The notes: generated by a model from the sequence alone, not told the origin. 64,000 nucleotides of DNA from Thalassobacillus sp043497085 (GCA_043497085.1 JBIEKI010000018.1), one strand, 5' to 3'; positions 52,715 through 61,521 are shown, numbered from the stretch's first letter. Numbers and translations are program-made.

Positions 52715-52927
52715 ATGCCATTTATGATGGAGTTTTTATATTTTCCAGAAGATAAAACGGAATATATTCCGGCAGTGATATCGTTGGGTGTATTTATTGC
52801 GCTTGCAGTCCTGGTCATGTTTTTGATCATGAGAGTTTCTAAAAAACAAGAGGAACGAACAGAAGAGCAGTTCGGACATCAACAAGAAAAGAAAGAATCA
52901 TTATCGTATAAACCACAGGGGAAATAA
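52715..52927 (+). CDS. Small single-pass membrane protein
   Basis: About 70 residues: one membrane segment (about residues 17-39, IPAVISLGVFIALAVLVMFLI) then a Lys/Glu/Gln-rich cytosolic tail. The start is uncertain: ATG at 52715 is four bases from AAGGA, while ATG at 52724 lies 13 bases away. The terminator overlaps the stop codon. No family recognised. Confidence 0.65.
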   Translation: MPFMMEFLYFPEDKTEYIPAVISLGVFIALAVLVMFLIMRVSKKQEERTEEQFGHQQEKKESLSYKPQGK

Positions 52928-52942
52928 TCCCCTGTTTTTTTT
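52914..52942 (+). terminator. Terminator overlapping the stop of the small membrane gene
   Basis: ACAGGGGA / TCCCCTGT (52915-52922, 52928-52935) followed by T residues. Confidence 0.88.
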
Positions 52943-53054
52943 GTGGGGTTTAAAATTTTTCTGTTAAGACTATTTCCTAAGGCCGGTTTAAGGAAACAGT
53001 GTAAAAATAGGATATTTGGATAAGCTATGGGAAACAAGGGAAAGGACGTTTCTC

Positions 53055-53636
53055 ATGGATTTTAAAAAGTGGTTTATGATAGGCTTCCTGGTTTTAATTT
53101 TGATAGGATGCCAAAATGACAGCAGGTCAAATGCGACTGTCGGACTGTATAACAAAGATGGCGATATGATAGGGACTGCGAAATTAACGGAAACTTCTAA
53201 TGGGGTAGAGGTACTGGTGAATGCGGAGGGGCTTGAACCGGGGCCGCATGGCTTTCATGTACATGAATTTCCAGTGTGTGAAGGACCTGATTTCACTAGT
53301 GCGGGTAACCACTTTAATCCCACAGGGAAGGTGCACGGGCTGATGAATACGGAGGGGTCTCACGTGGGAGATATGCCCAATTTAGAAGCAGATGCATCAG
53401 GGAAGATAGTAGAAGCCAAAGCAATGCTGCCGGAAGCGACCCTGTTGGATGGTAAGAATTCACTGATGAAAGGGGAAGGTACTTCTTTAGTCATCCATGA
53501 AGCAATTGATGATGGGTTCTCTCAGCCTGCGGGCGAGGCGGGAGGACGTGTAGCGTGTGGAAAGATTCAATTAAATGATGACGGAGAAATGCCGACAGAC
53601 CCGATGGAACAAAAGGGTAAAAAAGAAGAAGAATAA
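53055..53636 (+). CDS. sodC: Cu/Zn superoxide dismutase-like lipoprotein SodC
   Basis: A 193-residue extracytoplasmic lipoprotein. The signal peptide ends in LIGC (Cys near 19). The SodC domain follows with all ligands: GFHVHEF (two Cu His), AGNHFNP (bridging His), KVHGL, SHVGDMPNL (Zn His and Asp) and LVIHEAIDD (last Cu His), plus GEAGGRVACG with the catalytic Arg and disulfide Cys. This full set suggests real dismutase activity. ATG at 53055 has AAAGGAC upstream; the 53016 TTG start would spoil the signal peptide. The C-terminal tail is acidic and Lys-rich. Confidence 0.92.
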   Translation: MDFKKWFMIGFLVLILIGCQNDSRSNATVGLYNKDGDMIGTAKLTETSNGVEVLVNAEGLEPGPHGFHVHEFPVCEGPDFTSAGNHFNPTGKVHGLMNTEGSHVGDMPNLEADASGKIVEAKAMLPEATLLDGKNSLMKGEGTSLVIHEAIDDGFSQPAGEAGGRVACGKIQLNDDGEMPTDPMEQKGKKEEE

Positions 53637-53676
53637 AAATGACGGGCTTTCCTTTCCGGAGAGCCCGTCATTTTAT
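53635..53676. terminator. Bidirectional terminator between sodC and patB
   Basis: ATGACGGGCT / AGCCCGTCAT (53639-53648, 53662-53671), A run to the left and T run to the right. Confidence 0.92.
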
Positions 53677-54848
53677 TATTTGCGGTTTTTCACAGCCTTT
53701 ACGATGCGATCGACGCCTTCTTCCAGTGTAGCTTTCGGACATGCAATATTCATACGCATGAATCCTTCGCCCTCTTTCCCGAAGGAGGCTCCATCGTTCA
53801 ACCCCACTTTTGCCGTATCCTGCATGAAGGTTTTCAATTCTTCATGTTCCATTCCCATTTTCCTGCAATCCAGCCACAAGAGGTATGTCCCTTCTGGTTC
53901 TACAACTTCAATTTGATCGGTTTCGTTTAAATATTTTACAGCATGATTTTTATTGTCTTCGATGACTTCAAGCAGTTCTTTAAGCCATTCCTCACCATGT
54001 TTGTAAGCTGCTTCCAAAGCGGTGATTCCCATAGTGTTCAGCATATGCATTCCTTGGGCATGGAACATTTCATCCATTGGCTTCTTTAGCTTGTCATTCG
54101 CAGTTACGACATAAGAGGCCTGGAGTCCTGCTAAGTTAAAAGTCTTCGTCGGTGAAAGGCAGGTAATCGTTTTATCACTTATTTCTTCGGATAAGGAAGC
54201 GATTGGCAGATGCTTATGTCCGGATAATACCAGGTCTGCATGAATTTCATCAGAAAAAATGAGCACATCATGTTTCAAACAGATATCAGCCATTTTTTTC
54301 AATTCTTCTTCTGTCCAAACTCTTCCCACCGGGTTATGAGGGTTACAAAGAATGAACGCTTTAACATCGTTCTCTACGATTTTGCTTTCAAAATCTTCAT
54401 AGTCGATTTCGTAGCGGTTATCCTCATAAATCAGTTTGTTTGTGATAATGTTACGGTCATGTTGCTCAATTACTTTATAAAAAGGCGGATAAACAGGGGT
54501 TTGGATAAGCAGGTTATCCCCTTTTTTAGTTAATGCCTGCACGATCATATGTAGGCTTGGAACGACACCAGGACTATAGCTGATCCATTTCGTATCAATC
54601 GTCCAGCCGTATTTTTTTTTCAGCCACTCATAAATGGTTCCTTCAACTAATTCATCCGTTATTGTATAGCCGAAAATCCCATGTGCTGCCCGTTCAGTCA
54701 AAGCATCTATAACTGCCTGGGGGGCTTGGAAATCCATATCTGCTACCCACATTGGGAGAACTTCATTTGATTTGAATAACTTTTCCGCCATATCCCATTT
54801 AACGGAACGTGTTCCAGTACGTTCTCTTACTTCAGTGAAACGGCTCAT
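53676..54848 (-). CDS. patB: PatB/MalY-type aminotransferase / cystathionine beta-lyase
   Basis: A 390-residue class I/II PLP enzyme of the MalY/PatB type with C-S lyase activity in the family. The PLP Lys is in SPTKTFNLAGLQ near 235; the NPHNPVGRVW segment near 170 and DEIHADLVL near 201 are conserved, as is the final Arg in RMNIACP near 362. ATG at 54848 with AGGAGGGATGATGG upstream. It is next to kapB in B. subtilis; here sodC and the small membrane gene lie between. Confidence 0.93.
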   Translation of the reverse strand: MSRFTEVRERTGTRSVKWDMAEKLFKSNEVLPMWVADMDFQAPQAVIDALTERAAHGIFGYTITDELVEGTIYEWLKKKYGWTIDTKWISYSPGVVPSLHMIVQALTKKGDNLLIQTPVYPPFYKVIEQHDRNIITNKLIYEDNRYEIDYEDFESKIVENDVKAFILCNPHNPVGRVWTEEELKKMADICLKHDVLIFSDEIHADLVLSGHKHLPIASLSEEISDKTITCLSPTKTFNLAGLQASYVVTANDKLKKPMDEMFHAQGMHMLNTMGITALEAAYKHGEEWLKELLEVIEDNKNHAVKYLNETDQIEVVEPEGTYLLWLDCRKMGMEHEELKTFMQDTAKVGLNDGASFGKEGEGFMRMNIACPKATLEEGVDRIVKAVKNRK

Positions 54849-55015
54849 CCATCATCCCTCCTGTTAATTATCTTCCACTATTTATCATAACCAAAAGTGA
54901 ACGAAATGAGAAATATGCTGTTTTTAGTGAAAAGTTTTAGGTGTTTGTGACAAACATCATGTTTTAGCCCAAATATTTACGCTATATTGATAAGGAATAA
55001 CAGGAGGTGATAGAA

Positions 55016-55492
55016 ATGTTGCGTGGTGACCGCCATATCCGAATGCAGGTGGAGCTGTTCTTGAACGATCATCAATCTTTACGGGAAGAAATGGGGATAA
55101 TTGATGACTGGTTGACTGACCTCGAGCAGACTGTGCGACTTTCTGATGAAGACTTGAAGAGGTTAGTTGTGCCGGTTAAGCATTTTTATGAACAGTTATC
55201 GGCTCACCTGACCTTGGAAGAACAGGAACTGTTTCCGCTATTGACGAAGGAAATAGAGGAGAAGGGATATCTATATTTCACCTTTGAATTAGAACACCAG
55301 CAAATGAAACAATATATAAAACAATTCTTGTATATGGTTGAGCGCTATCGGGATCAGTCGGTGGGAATAGACAAAGGGAATAATATTCTGATTACTCTTC
55401 GATTCGCTTTGGAGGCTGTAACCGCACATTTCGTAAGGGAGGAAGAAATTCTATTTCCGGAGATCCTCAAATTGAACGGAAAAACTGTATGA
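55016..55492 (+). CDS. Hemerythrin-domain protein
   Basis: A 158-residue all-helical protein. It has the hemerythrin-like spacing of acidic and His residues: SAHLTLEEQELFP near 63, ELEHQQMKQYI near 90 and TAHFVREEEILFPEI near 134-148, which can bind a di-iron centre. ATG at 55016 follows CAGGAGGTGA; the in-frame GTG at 55007 is part of that site. Roles in oxygen, iron or NO sensing are possible, but not shown. It is transcribed alone. Confidence 0.85.
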   Translation: MLRGDRHIRMQVELFLNDHQSLREEMGIIDDWLTDLEQTVRLSDEDLKRLVVPVKHFYEQLSAHLTLEEQELFPLLTKEIEEKGYLYFTFELEHQQMKQYIKQFLYMVERYRDQSVGIDKGNNILITLRFALEAVTAHFVREEEILFPEILKLNGKTV

Positions 55493-55508
55493 AATTTAAC
55501 GTAAAAAA

Positions 55509-55533
55509 AAGCAAAGCGGGCTTCGCTTTGCTT
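55509..55533 (-). terminator. Hairpin oriented as a leftward terminator
   Basis: Stem AAGCAAAGCG / CGCTTTGCTT. The T run (eight) lies on the minus strand; on the plus strand only ATAC follows. No minus-strand gene is visible to its right before 55785. Confidence 0.55.
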
Positions 55534-55784
55534 ATACAGGGGGAATACGAGAAAGTCTTACGGTATTAAGTATTGCCGAACTGAAACTAGTTTAAACCTG
55601 TTTTTATAATTTTTTTCATAGTTTCATGGATTTTCATCACAACCTTCAATTATCCTGTGATTTTATCCTGTTTATTAGCACTTTTGTTGCAATTTTGGAG
55701 TATCCTTTGCCAGAAGCGTATTATTATGGTAGAATCAATAATTGCGTAAAAGTATAATAATATATAAATCAGGAGTTGTATAGC

Positions 55785-56183
55785 ATGTCAGAGAAGTTCG
55801 AAACAGGTCAAGTATTAGAAGGTAAAGTTACTGGAATTCAACCATACGGTGCATTCGTTGCCCTTGACGATCAAGTCCAAGGCTTGGTTCATATTTCTGA
55901 AGTGACTCACGGTTATGTGAAAGACATCAATGAGCATTTATCTGAAGGCGATGAAGTAAAAGTCAAGATTTTGAATATTGATGAAGAGAAGAACAAATAC
56001 TCTCTTTCAATCCGTGCTACTCAAGAAGCGCCTAAAAAACAGCCGCGTCGTCCACGTAATTCCCAGCCTGCTCAAGCACAGTCTCAAGATAATAACCAGG
56101 CAGGTTTCAACACGTTGAAAGACAAGCTGCAAGAATGGATCGAGCAATCCGAAGATCGTTCCAAGACTTACAAAAACAATTAA
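55785..56183 (+). CDS. yugI: S1 RNA-binding general stress protein YugI (GSP13)
   Basis: A 132-residue ribosome-associated protein. An S1 domain occupies about residues 5-75 (VLEGKVTGIQPYGAFV, GLVHISE), then a basic, Gln/Pro-rich linker, then an end helix. ATG at 55785 with AGGAG nine bases upstream; the TTG at 55776 lies in the leader. A strong terminator follows. Bacillus YugI binds ribosomes under stress. Confidence 0.92.
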   Translation: MSEKFETGQVLEGKVTGIQPYGAFVALDDQVQGLVHISEVTHGYVKDINEHLSEGDEVKVKILNIDEEKNKYSLSIRATQEAPKKQPRRPRNSQPAQAQSQDNNQAGFNTLKDKLQEWIEQSEDRSKTYKNN

Positions 56184-56210
56184 TTCAATCCTCAACAGGA
56201 AAGAATTAAA

Positions 56211-56252
56211 ATAAGGCAGTCACGCTCCATGCGTGACTGCCTTATTTTTTTA
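56211..56252. terminator. Terminator between yugI and yuzA
   Basis: 15-bp perfect stem ATAAGGCAGTCACGC / GCGTGACTGCCTTAT (56211-56225, 56231-56245), then seven T residues. Confidence 0.93.
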
Positions 56253-56489
56253 CCTGGTAGTCTTCGGTTCGGTACGGTCAGCCGTCTCTAACTCAGGTCG
56301 GAAAAGGTAGGACATCGCGATAATACCGCTGATACCAACCAGCGTATAGATGATTCGGGCAAAGGCACCGCTTTGTTCCCCGCCACCGAAAATCGCAGCT
56401 ACCAAATCAAATTGGAACAATCCGATCAGTCCCCAATTGATCGCTCCGATAATCGTTAGAATTAATGCTATTCTTTTAAGTGTATCCAT
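56250..56489 (-). CDS. yuzA: DUF378 membrane protein YuzA
   Basis: A 79-residue protein with two membrane segments (about 5-24 and 43-63) and the DUF378 signature IGAINWGLIGLFQFDLVAAIFGG. The C-terminus is polar. ATG at 56489 has TTGGAGGT upstream. Function unknown. Same place in B. subtilis, beside yugI and yugJ. Confidence 0.92.
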   Translation of the reverse strand: MDTLKRIALILTIIGAINWGLIGLFQFDLVAAIFGGGEQSGAFARIIYTLVGISGIIAMSYLFRPELETADRTEPKTTR

Positions 56490-56625
56490 TTTTTTACCTC
56501 CAATATTTTAAAAAATATGTTCACTGTTAGGTTTTCTCGAAATTTATATAATATGCATATTGCTTATACTTTGAGAAATAATTGTTTTTTAGCCATAATT
56601 GTAACGAAAGGAGTTTGATTTAATA

Positions 56626-57792
56626 ATGGATGCTTTTACATTTCATAACCCGACAAAGCTGATCTTTGGGAAAGATCAACTAGAACAACTGCCGAAAGAA
56701 CTTCCGCAGGAAACCAAGAAGGTTCTTCTTGTTTATGGCGGAGGAAGCATCAAGAAAAATGGTATTTACGATAACGTAATGGAAAAATTGAATCAGTTCG
56801 GAGCGGAAGTATTTGAATTAGCTGGAGTGGAACCTAATCCTCGAATTTCTACGGTACGAAAAGGCGTCGACATATGTAAAAAAGAAAATATTGACTACCT
56901 CTTAGCTGTAGGCGGAGGAAGTGTAATTGATTGTACTAAGACAGTAGCGGCTGGGGCAAAATATGATGGAGATGCCTGGGATCTTGTTACCAAAAAAGCT
57001 TTCCCTGATGGCGCTTTACCATTCGGTACTGTCCTTACACTGGCCGCAACTGGTTCTGAAATGAACGGTGGCGCCGTTATTACCAACTGGGAAACTAATG
57101 AAAAGTATGGCTGGGGGTACCCTCCATACACGTATCCTGCTTTTTCAATTCTTGATCCCACTCACACAATTTCTGTTCCTCGGGATCAGACAATCTATGG
57201 CATTGTTGATATGATGACTCATATTCTGGAGCAATATTTCCATAATCCTACATTGTCACCTGTTCAGGATGAAATGTGTGAAGGGGTTCTGAGAGCTGTT
57301 ATTGAAACTGCTCCAAAGCTATTGAATGATCTGGAATCATATGAACATAGGGAAACAGTTCTTTATGCCGGAACAGTCGCTTTGAATGGTATGCTACAGA
57401 TGGGATACCGTGGTGACTGGGCTACACACAATATTGAACATGCAGTTTCTGCTGTCTATGATATTCCGCATGCAGGTGGATTGGCGATTCTGTTCCCGAA
57501 TTGGATGAAACATAATTTGGACAATGATCCAAACCGATTCAAGAGGCTTGCTGCTAACGTATTTGGAGTCAACCCTGAAGGAAAGTCAGATCGTGAAGCT
57601 GGTATGGAAGGGATAGAAGAACTACGTAAATTCTGGTCATCGCTTGGTGCTCCAGAAACATTGGCTGACTATGATATTGATAACTCTAAATTTGATTTGA
57701 TTATCGACCGGGCAATGAAGCGCGGTTCTTTCGGGAATTTCAATAAATTAGAAAACAGTGATGTAGCTGCTATTTTAGAGATGTCCAAATAA
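56626..57792 (+). CDS. yugJ: Iron-containing alcohol dehydrogenase (butanol dehydrogenase-like) YugJ
   Basis: A 388-residue group III Fe-ADH. NAD(P) binding is in YGGGSIKKNG near 36 and VGGGSVIDCTK near 97; the metal ligands Asp and three His lie in VDMMTHILEQYF near 193-203 and in HNIEHAVSAVYDIPHAGGLAI near 266-281. ATG follows AAAGGAG. Likely reduces aldehydes such as butyraldehyde or methylglyoxal; the actual substrate is not known. Confidence 0.92.
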   Translation: MDAFTFHNPTKLIFGKDQLEQLPKELPQETKKVLLVYGGGSIKKNGIYDNVMEKLNQFGAEVFELAGVEPNPRISTVRKGVDICKKENIDYLLAVGGGSVIDCTKTVAAGAKYDGDAWDLVTKKAFPDGALPFGTVLTLAATGSEMNGGAVITNWETNEKYGWGYPPYTYPAFSILDPTHTISVPRDQTIYGIVDMMTHILEQYFHNPTLSPVQDEMCEGVLRAVIETAPKLLNDLESYEHRETVLYAGTVALNGMLQMGYRGDWATHNIEHAVSAVYDIPHAGGLAILFPNWMKHNLDNDPNRFKRLAANVFGVNPEGKSDREAGMEGIEELRKFWSSLGAPETLADYDIDNSKFDLIIDRAMKRGSFGNFNKLENSDVAAILEMSK

Positions 57793-57797
57793 TAACC

Positions 57798-57830
57798 AAG
57801 CCGTCTGGTAAGTCGCCAGGCGGCTTTAAA
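57798..57830 (+). terminator. Terminator of yugJ
   Basis: 11-bp perfect stem AAGCCGTCTGG / CCAGGCGGCTT (57798-57808, 57816-57826) followed by only TAAA, so it is a weak terminator. Confidence 0.65.
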
Positions 57831-57941
57831 AATAATTTCAGCTTGTATCCGTTTACATCAAAGTACGTGCTTGAATTGCGACAGTGGTTCCGCTAAAGTG
57901 AAATTGGATTGGTTTTATTTAGACGAACTGGAGGGATAAAA

Positions 57942-59288
57942 GTGACACATATTCGCTTTGATTATGAAAAAGCTTTACCTTTTTTTGGGGAACATGAGTT
58001 AGACTACATGGAAGATGCAGTGAAGCTTGCTCACCATGCATTGCATGAAAAGACAGGGGCAGGCAATGATTTTTTGGGATGGCTCGATCTGCCAGAGAAT
58101 TATGATAAAGAAGAATTCAGTCGAATTAAAAAATCTGCTGAAAAAATACAATCCGATAGTGATGTTCTTGTTGTAATCGGAATCGGTGGCTCTTATCTTG
58201 GAGCCCGTGCAGCACTGGAGATGCTGAACCACAGCTTCTATAATGAATTGAGTTCCGACCAGCGTAAAACGCCACAAGTATTTTTTGTCGGAAATAGCAT
58301 CAGTGCTCCATACATGAATGAACTATTTGATGTCCTTGAGGACAAAGATGTCTCGGTCAATGTTATTTCAAAGAGTGGAACCACTACAGAACCTGCGATT
58401 GCATTCCGTTTATTCCGTAAGTTCTTAGAAGATAAATATGGGAAAGAGGAAGCTCGTAAGCGTATTTATGCTACGACAGATAAACAAAAAGGCGCATTGA
58501 AGACGTTAGCCGATGAAGAAGGCTATGAAAGCTTTGTAGTTCCGGATGATGTCGGTGGTCGTTTCTCTGTTTTAACAGCTGTGGGGCTGCTGCCGATAGC
58601 TGTCAGTGGAATTGACATTGACAGTATGATGGATGGTGCGAAAGCAGCGATGGATGAACTGAGTTCTTCTGAATTAAGTGAAAATCCTGCTTACCAGTAC
58701 GCTGCTGTGCGGAACATCTTTTACAACAAGGGAAAATCCATTGAAATGTTGATCAATTATGAACCAGCATTGCAATATTTCTCTGAATGGTGGAAGCAGT
58801 TGTTCGGTGAAAGTGAAGGAAAAGACCAGAAAGGTATTTTCCCGGCTTCCGCCAACTTCTCTACAGACCTTCATTCACTTGGACAATACGTCCAGGATGG
58901 ACGACGTGACTTGTTCGAAACTGTATTAAAAGTGGAAAAGCCTAAATCTGATATCACAATTGAAGAAGATGAGCAGAACATGGATGGCTTGAATTATCTT
59001 GCAGGAAAAACTGTGGATCAAGTTAACGAAAAGGCTTATGAAGGTACGCTCCTTGCCCATACGGATGGACAGGTACCGAATTTAACAGTCCATGTACCGG
59101 AATTGAATGCTTATACCTTCGGATATCTTGTCTACTTCTTTGAAAAAGCATGTGCTATCAGCGGCTACTTGTTAGGCGTGAACCCGTTTGATCAGCCTGG
59201 AGTAGAAGCTTATAAGAAAAATATGTTCGCGCTTTTAGGTAAACCAGGTTTCGAAAAAGAAAAAGAAGAGCTAGAAAAGCGTTTATAA
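57942..59288 (+). CDS. pgi: Glucose-6-phosphate isomerase Pgi
   Basis: A 448-residue glycolytic/gluconeogenic isomerase of the bacillar type. Signatures are VVIGIGGSYLGARAALE near 76, SKSGTTTEPAIAFR near 140-153, DVGGRFSVLTAVGLLP near 201-216 and the catalytic Glu and His in ANFSTDLHSLGQY region near 305-317. Start GTG at 57942 has TGGAGGGA eight bases upstream; the longer frame has no ribosome site. It joins yugJ and yugN in the same order as B. subtilis. Confidence 0.96.
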   Translation: MTHIRFDYEKALPFFGEHELDYMEDAVKLAHHALHEKTGAGNDFLGWLDLPENYDKEEFSRIKKSAEKIQSDSDVLVVIGIGGSYLGARAALEMLNHSFYNELSSDQRKTPQVFFVGNSISAPYMNELFDVLEDKDVSVNVISKSGTTTEPAIAFRLFRKFLEDKYGKEEARKRIYATTDKQKGALKTLADEEGYESFVVPDDVGGRFSVLTAVGLLPIAVSGIDIDSMMDGAKAAMDELSSSELSENPAYQYAAVRNIFYNKGKSIEMLINYEPALQYFSEWWKQLFGESEGKDQKGIFPASANFSTDLHSLGQYVQDGRRDLFETVLKVEKPKSDITIEEDEQNMDGLNYLAGKTVDQVNEKAYEGTLLAHTDGQVPNLTVHVPELNAYTFGYLVYFFEKACAISGYLLGVNPFDQPGVEAYKKNMFALLGKPGFEKEKEELEKRL

Positions 59289-59298
59289 AATGTAAGTA

Positions 59299-59331
59299 GG
59301 CCTCTCTCCATTAAGGAGAAGAGGCTTTTTA
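59299..59331 (+). terminator. Terminator of pgi
   Basis: GCCTCTCTCC / GGAGAAGAGGC (one bulge), then TTTTTATTT. Confidence 0.85.
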
Positions 59332-59336
59332 TTTCA

Positions 59337-59431
59337 CTTTAACAAAGTTTAACTTTGATAAAGGATTAAAGTATAAGAAAATACTAAGGCTTTCGCCATT
59401 AGTACTTGGCGACAAGACAAGTTTTTCTAAT
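59337..59431. repeat. Intergenic hairpin repeat, intact copy
   Basis: Begins with a palindrome CTTTAACAAAGTT-T-AACTTTGATAAAG (59337-59363), then AAAGTATAAGAAAAT, a hairpin ACTAAGGC / GCCATTAGT and a second hairpin ACTTG...CAAGT, ending TTTCTAAT. The same order is found at 62810-62840 plus 63454-63517, where a MITE interrupts it. It lies between pgi and yugN. Confidence 0.7.
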
Positions 59432-59487
59432 ACCATTCATAAGATTTCATTAAACAGGGGAAGTTAATTGAAAAAGGAGTGGTGTAC

Positions 59488-59892
59488 GTGATACCTGTAA
59501 GCTCAAAACTGACAGGCGAAGTTTTTACTTTAAGCGAATTGGAACAAACACTAAAACCCCTCGGCTATCAAGTAGGCGGTAATTGGGACTATGACCATGG
59601 TTATTTTGATTACAAGATAGCGGATGATGGGAGTTACCAGTTTCTACGTGTACCGTTTACATCAAAGCAAGGGAACTTGGATGATTACCATGTCACAGTG
59701 GAGATAGGGGAACCTTTCTTGCTTGCCCATAAATATCAACGAGGCATGGATGACCATGTCCACGTATTTGTAGGCAAGGCGTCGATCGATCAATTTTCCG
59801 AGCCCGTCGATCCAGATGCTTCTGTGCCGGATGAAATGGTGGAGATCGGCAGAGAACTCGTCCGGGAACTGGAAGCCCATTTACTTCGGTGA
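59488..59892 (+). CDS. yugN: YugN-like family protein
   Basis: A 134-residue cytosolic protein of the YugN family, with GYQVGGNWDYDHGYFDYKI and LAHKYQRGMDDHVHVF. GTG at 59488 has AAAGGAG eight bases upstream; GTG at 59479 and 59482 lie inside or beside that site. The last four codons overlap the end of the convergent yugO by 12 bp. Function unknown. Confidence 0.88.
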   Translation: MIPVSSKLTGEVFTLSELEQTLKPLGYQVGGNWDYDHGYFDYKIADDGSYQFLRVPFTSKQGNLDDYHVTVEIGEPFLLAHKYQRGMDDHVHVFVGKASIDQFSEPVDPDASVPDEMVEIGRELVRELEAHLLR

Positions 59893-60873
59893 AAGTAGTA
59901 CCAGTCGATCGTCATTATGAATTGTTTCATCAGGCTTCACATTGATCAGTAATGCATCCTGCCTGATCAAACCAATTAATATAGATGTCTTTTCTGCATA
60001 ATAAGCTGCCCCTTTGTAAAAAGGCTGTTCAATCAAATGGTCGGGAGGAGTGAGTTCATAAAATTGCTCCTCTGTCAGTATTTTCAACAATAATTTAAAA
60101 GGCTGAACCGGATCATTACGGTAAAGTTCATGATAAAATAACGAGCTCATGAAATCATTGGAACGAATCACATCGTTTGCTCCTGCCCGTTCCGCATTAA
60201 TGACTTGTTTCTCGGTCAGAATTTCCGCAATGATATTTAAATCAGGATTGCAGCCTTTCATTGCAACAATTCCTAATATTACCGATTGGTCGGATGCTTC
60301 TTCCCGTTTAGATGGGTCAGCTGTTATTAAAGCTTTACGTGCCTGGGAGATATTCGCTTTAGATAAGGTCTCATCTTCATAAAAATCTCCTCTAATGAAA
60401 TGAACCGGATATTTGCTATAAGGAAGCGACTTCATGCTTTTATCGATGACAACGACTTTCTCCGGATCTTTTTGGTTTTGCATAATATCAATCAGCTGCC
60501 TGGTTCGTTCATTCCAACCTACGAAGATAATATGATTATTACCTTTGAAAGCTACTTTTCCGTTGGACAAGTCACGCTCATATTTGATCGTACTTGCAGA
60601 AACAGTTGCCATATAGAAAGTGACGATGCCTCCGCCAGCTAAAATAAGTAAGATGGCAACCATTCTTCCTACAGTGCTTAACGGGACATAATCTCCATAA
60701 CCAACAGTTGATCCTGTTACAAAAGCCCACCAAATACCATCAAAGATTGAAGGGAAATGTCCAGGCTCGAGAAAATGTATGACTATCCCGAAGAATGTCA
60801 TGAATAGTATAACTGTAAGAAGAAGACGGATAAAGATGGGAAGTCGAAAATAAACTTGTACGAATTGATACAA
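59881..60873 (-). CDS. yugO: Potassium channel protein YugO
   Basis: A 330-residue channel with two membrane segments and the K+ filter TGSTVGYGD near 53-61. A cytosolic RCK domain follows, HIIFVGWNERTRQLID near 114, with a TrkA_C-like end. Start TTG at 60873 has AAAGGAGG nine bases upstream; the frame goes 12 codons further without one. B. subtilis YugO passes the K+ signal in biofilms. The 3' end overlaps yugN by 12 bp. Confidence 0.92.
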   Translation of the reverse strand: MYQFVQVYFRLPIFIRLLLTVILFMTFFGIVIHFLEPGHFPSIFDGIWWAFVTGSTVGYGDYVPLSTVGRMVAILLILAGGGIVTFYMATVSASTIKYERDLSNGKVAFKGNNHIIFVGWNERTRQLIDIMQNQKDPEKVVVIDKSMKSLPYSKYPVHFIRGDFYEDETLSKANISQARKALITADPSKREEASDQSVILGIVAMKGCNPDLNIIAEILTEKQVINAERAGANDVIRSNDFMSSLFYHELYRNDPVQPFKLLLKILTEEQFYELTPPDHLIEQPFYKGAAYYAEKTSILIGLIRQDALLINVKPDETIHNDDRLVLLSPK

Positions 60874-60931
60874 GACAGGACACCTCCTTTTTAACACCAG
60901 TATGGTCAATTTGACATCAGATAATACTAAA

Positions 60932-60961
60932 CAAAAAAGCCTGCCATCTCATGGCAGGCTT
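60932..60961 (-). terminator. Terminator overlapping the end of the thioredoxin-like gene
   Basis: AAGCCTGCCAT / ATGGCAGGCTT (60938-60948, 60951-60961). The T run lies on the minus strand (60932-60937). The hairpin includes the last codons and the stop. Confidence 0.88.
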
Positions 60962-61521
60962 GATTCCAATTGTTTTAGAGATTGTTTTAGACTGTCATAT
61001 ACATCCTTCCAAAAATCCTGGTTATCCCTATATGATTTAGTAATGAATTGAAACATCTGTTGCTGTTTCAGCTCAAAATCCTTGGGATCATGCTTTGGCA
61101 ATGCTTTTCTTGCTTGCTGAATGAATGTTTCAATCGGTTCTGCTCTTGGCCCCCAGTTAGCTACCTCGTTTCCATCCGGATCAAAAAAGATGAAAATTGG
61201 AATCGACCTGGAAACTCCATTGGTTAAATATTGATCCATTAATTCTGGGTTTTCATCACGGGATAATAAATGCACGTTCATATGGGCCGCCTCAGCAAAC
61301 TTTAACAGGATCGGTATGTTTAGCATCGCATCTCCACACCAATCCTCTGTCAATACGATTACTCTAAGGTTCTGTTTCTGCACCTGTTCGAAAAAGCCCT
61401 GATCTTCTGTAGGAATCTGAAAATGTTCATATATATAAATGAGATCCTTTTGATGTTTCTCCATCGAATCTACATACTCCTGCGCTGTCACACCTTTTTG
61501 AAACCACTCTTCCAATGTCAT
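60949..61521 (-). CDS. Thioredoxin family protein
   Basis: A 190-residue protein whose middle has a thioredoxin fold. The active-site region is VLTEDWCGDAML near residue 55-66, with one Cys and Asp where the second Cys would be. The cis-Pro is in SRSIPIFIFFD near 105. N- and C-terminal helices extend beyond the fold. Known only as a family; a bacillithiol or peroxiredoxin link is possible. ATG at 61521 follows GAGGAGG. It is divergent from the M42 peptidase. Confidence 0.8.
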   Translation of the reverse strand: MTLEEWFQKGVTAQEYVDSMEKHQKDLIYIYEHFQIPTEDQGFFEQVQKQNLRVIVLTEDWCGDAMLNIPILLKFAEAAHMNVHLLSRDENPELMDQYLTNGVSRSIPIFIFFDPDGNEVANWGPRAEPIETFIQQARKALPKHDPKDFELKQQQMFQFITKSYRDNQDFWKDVYDSLKQSLKQLESSLP

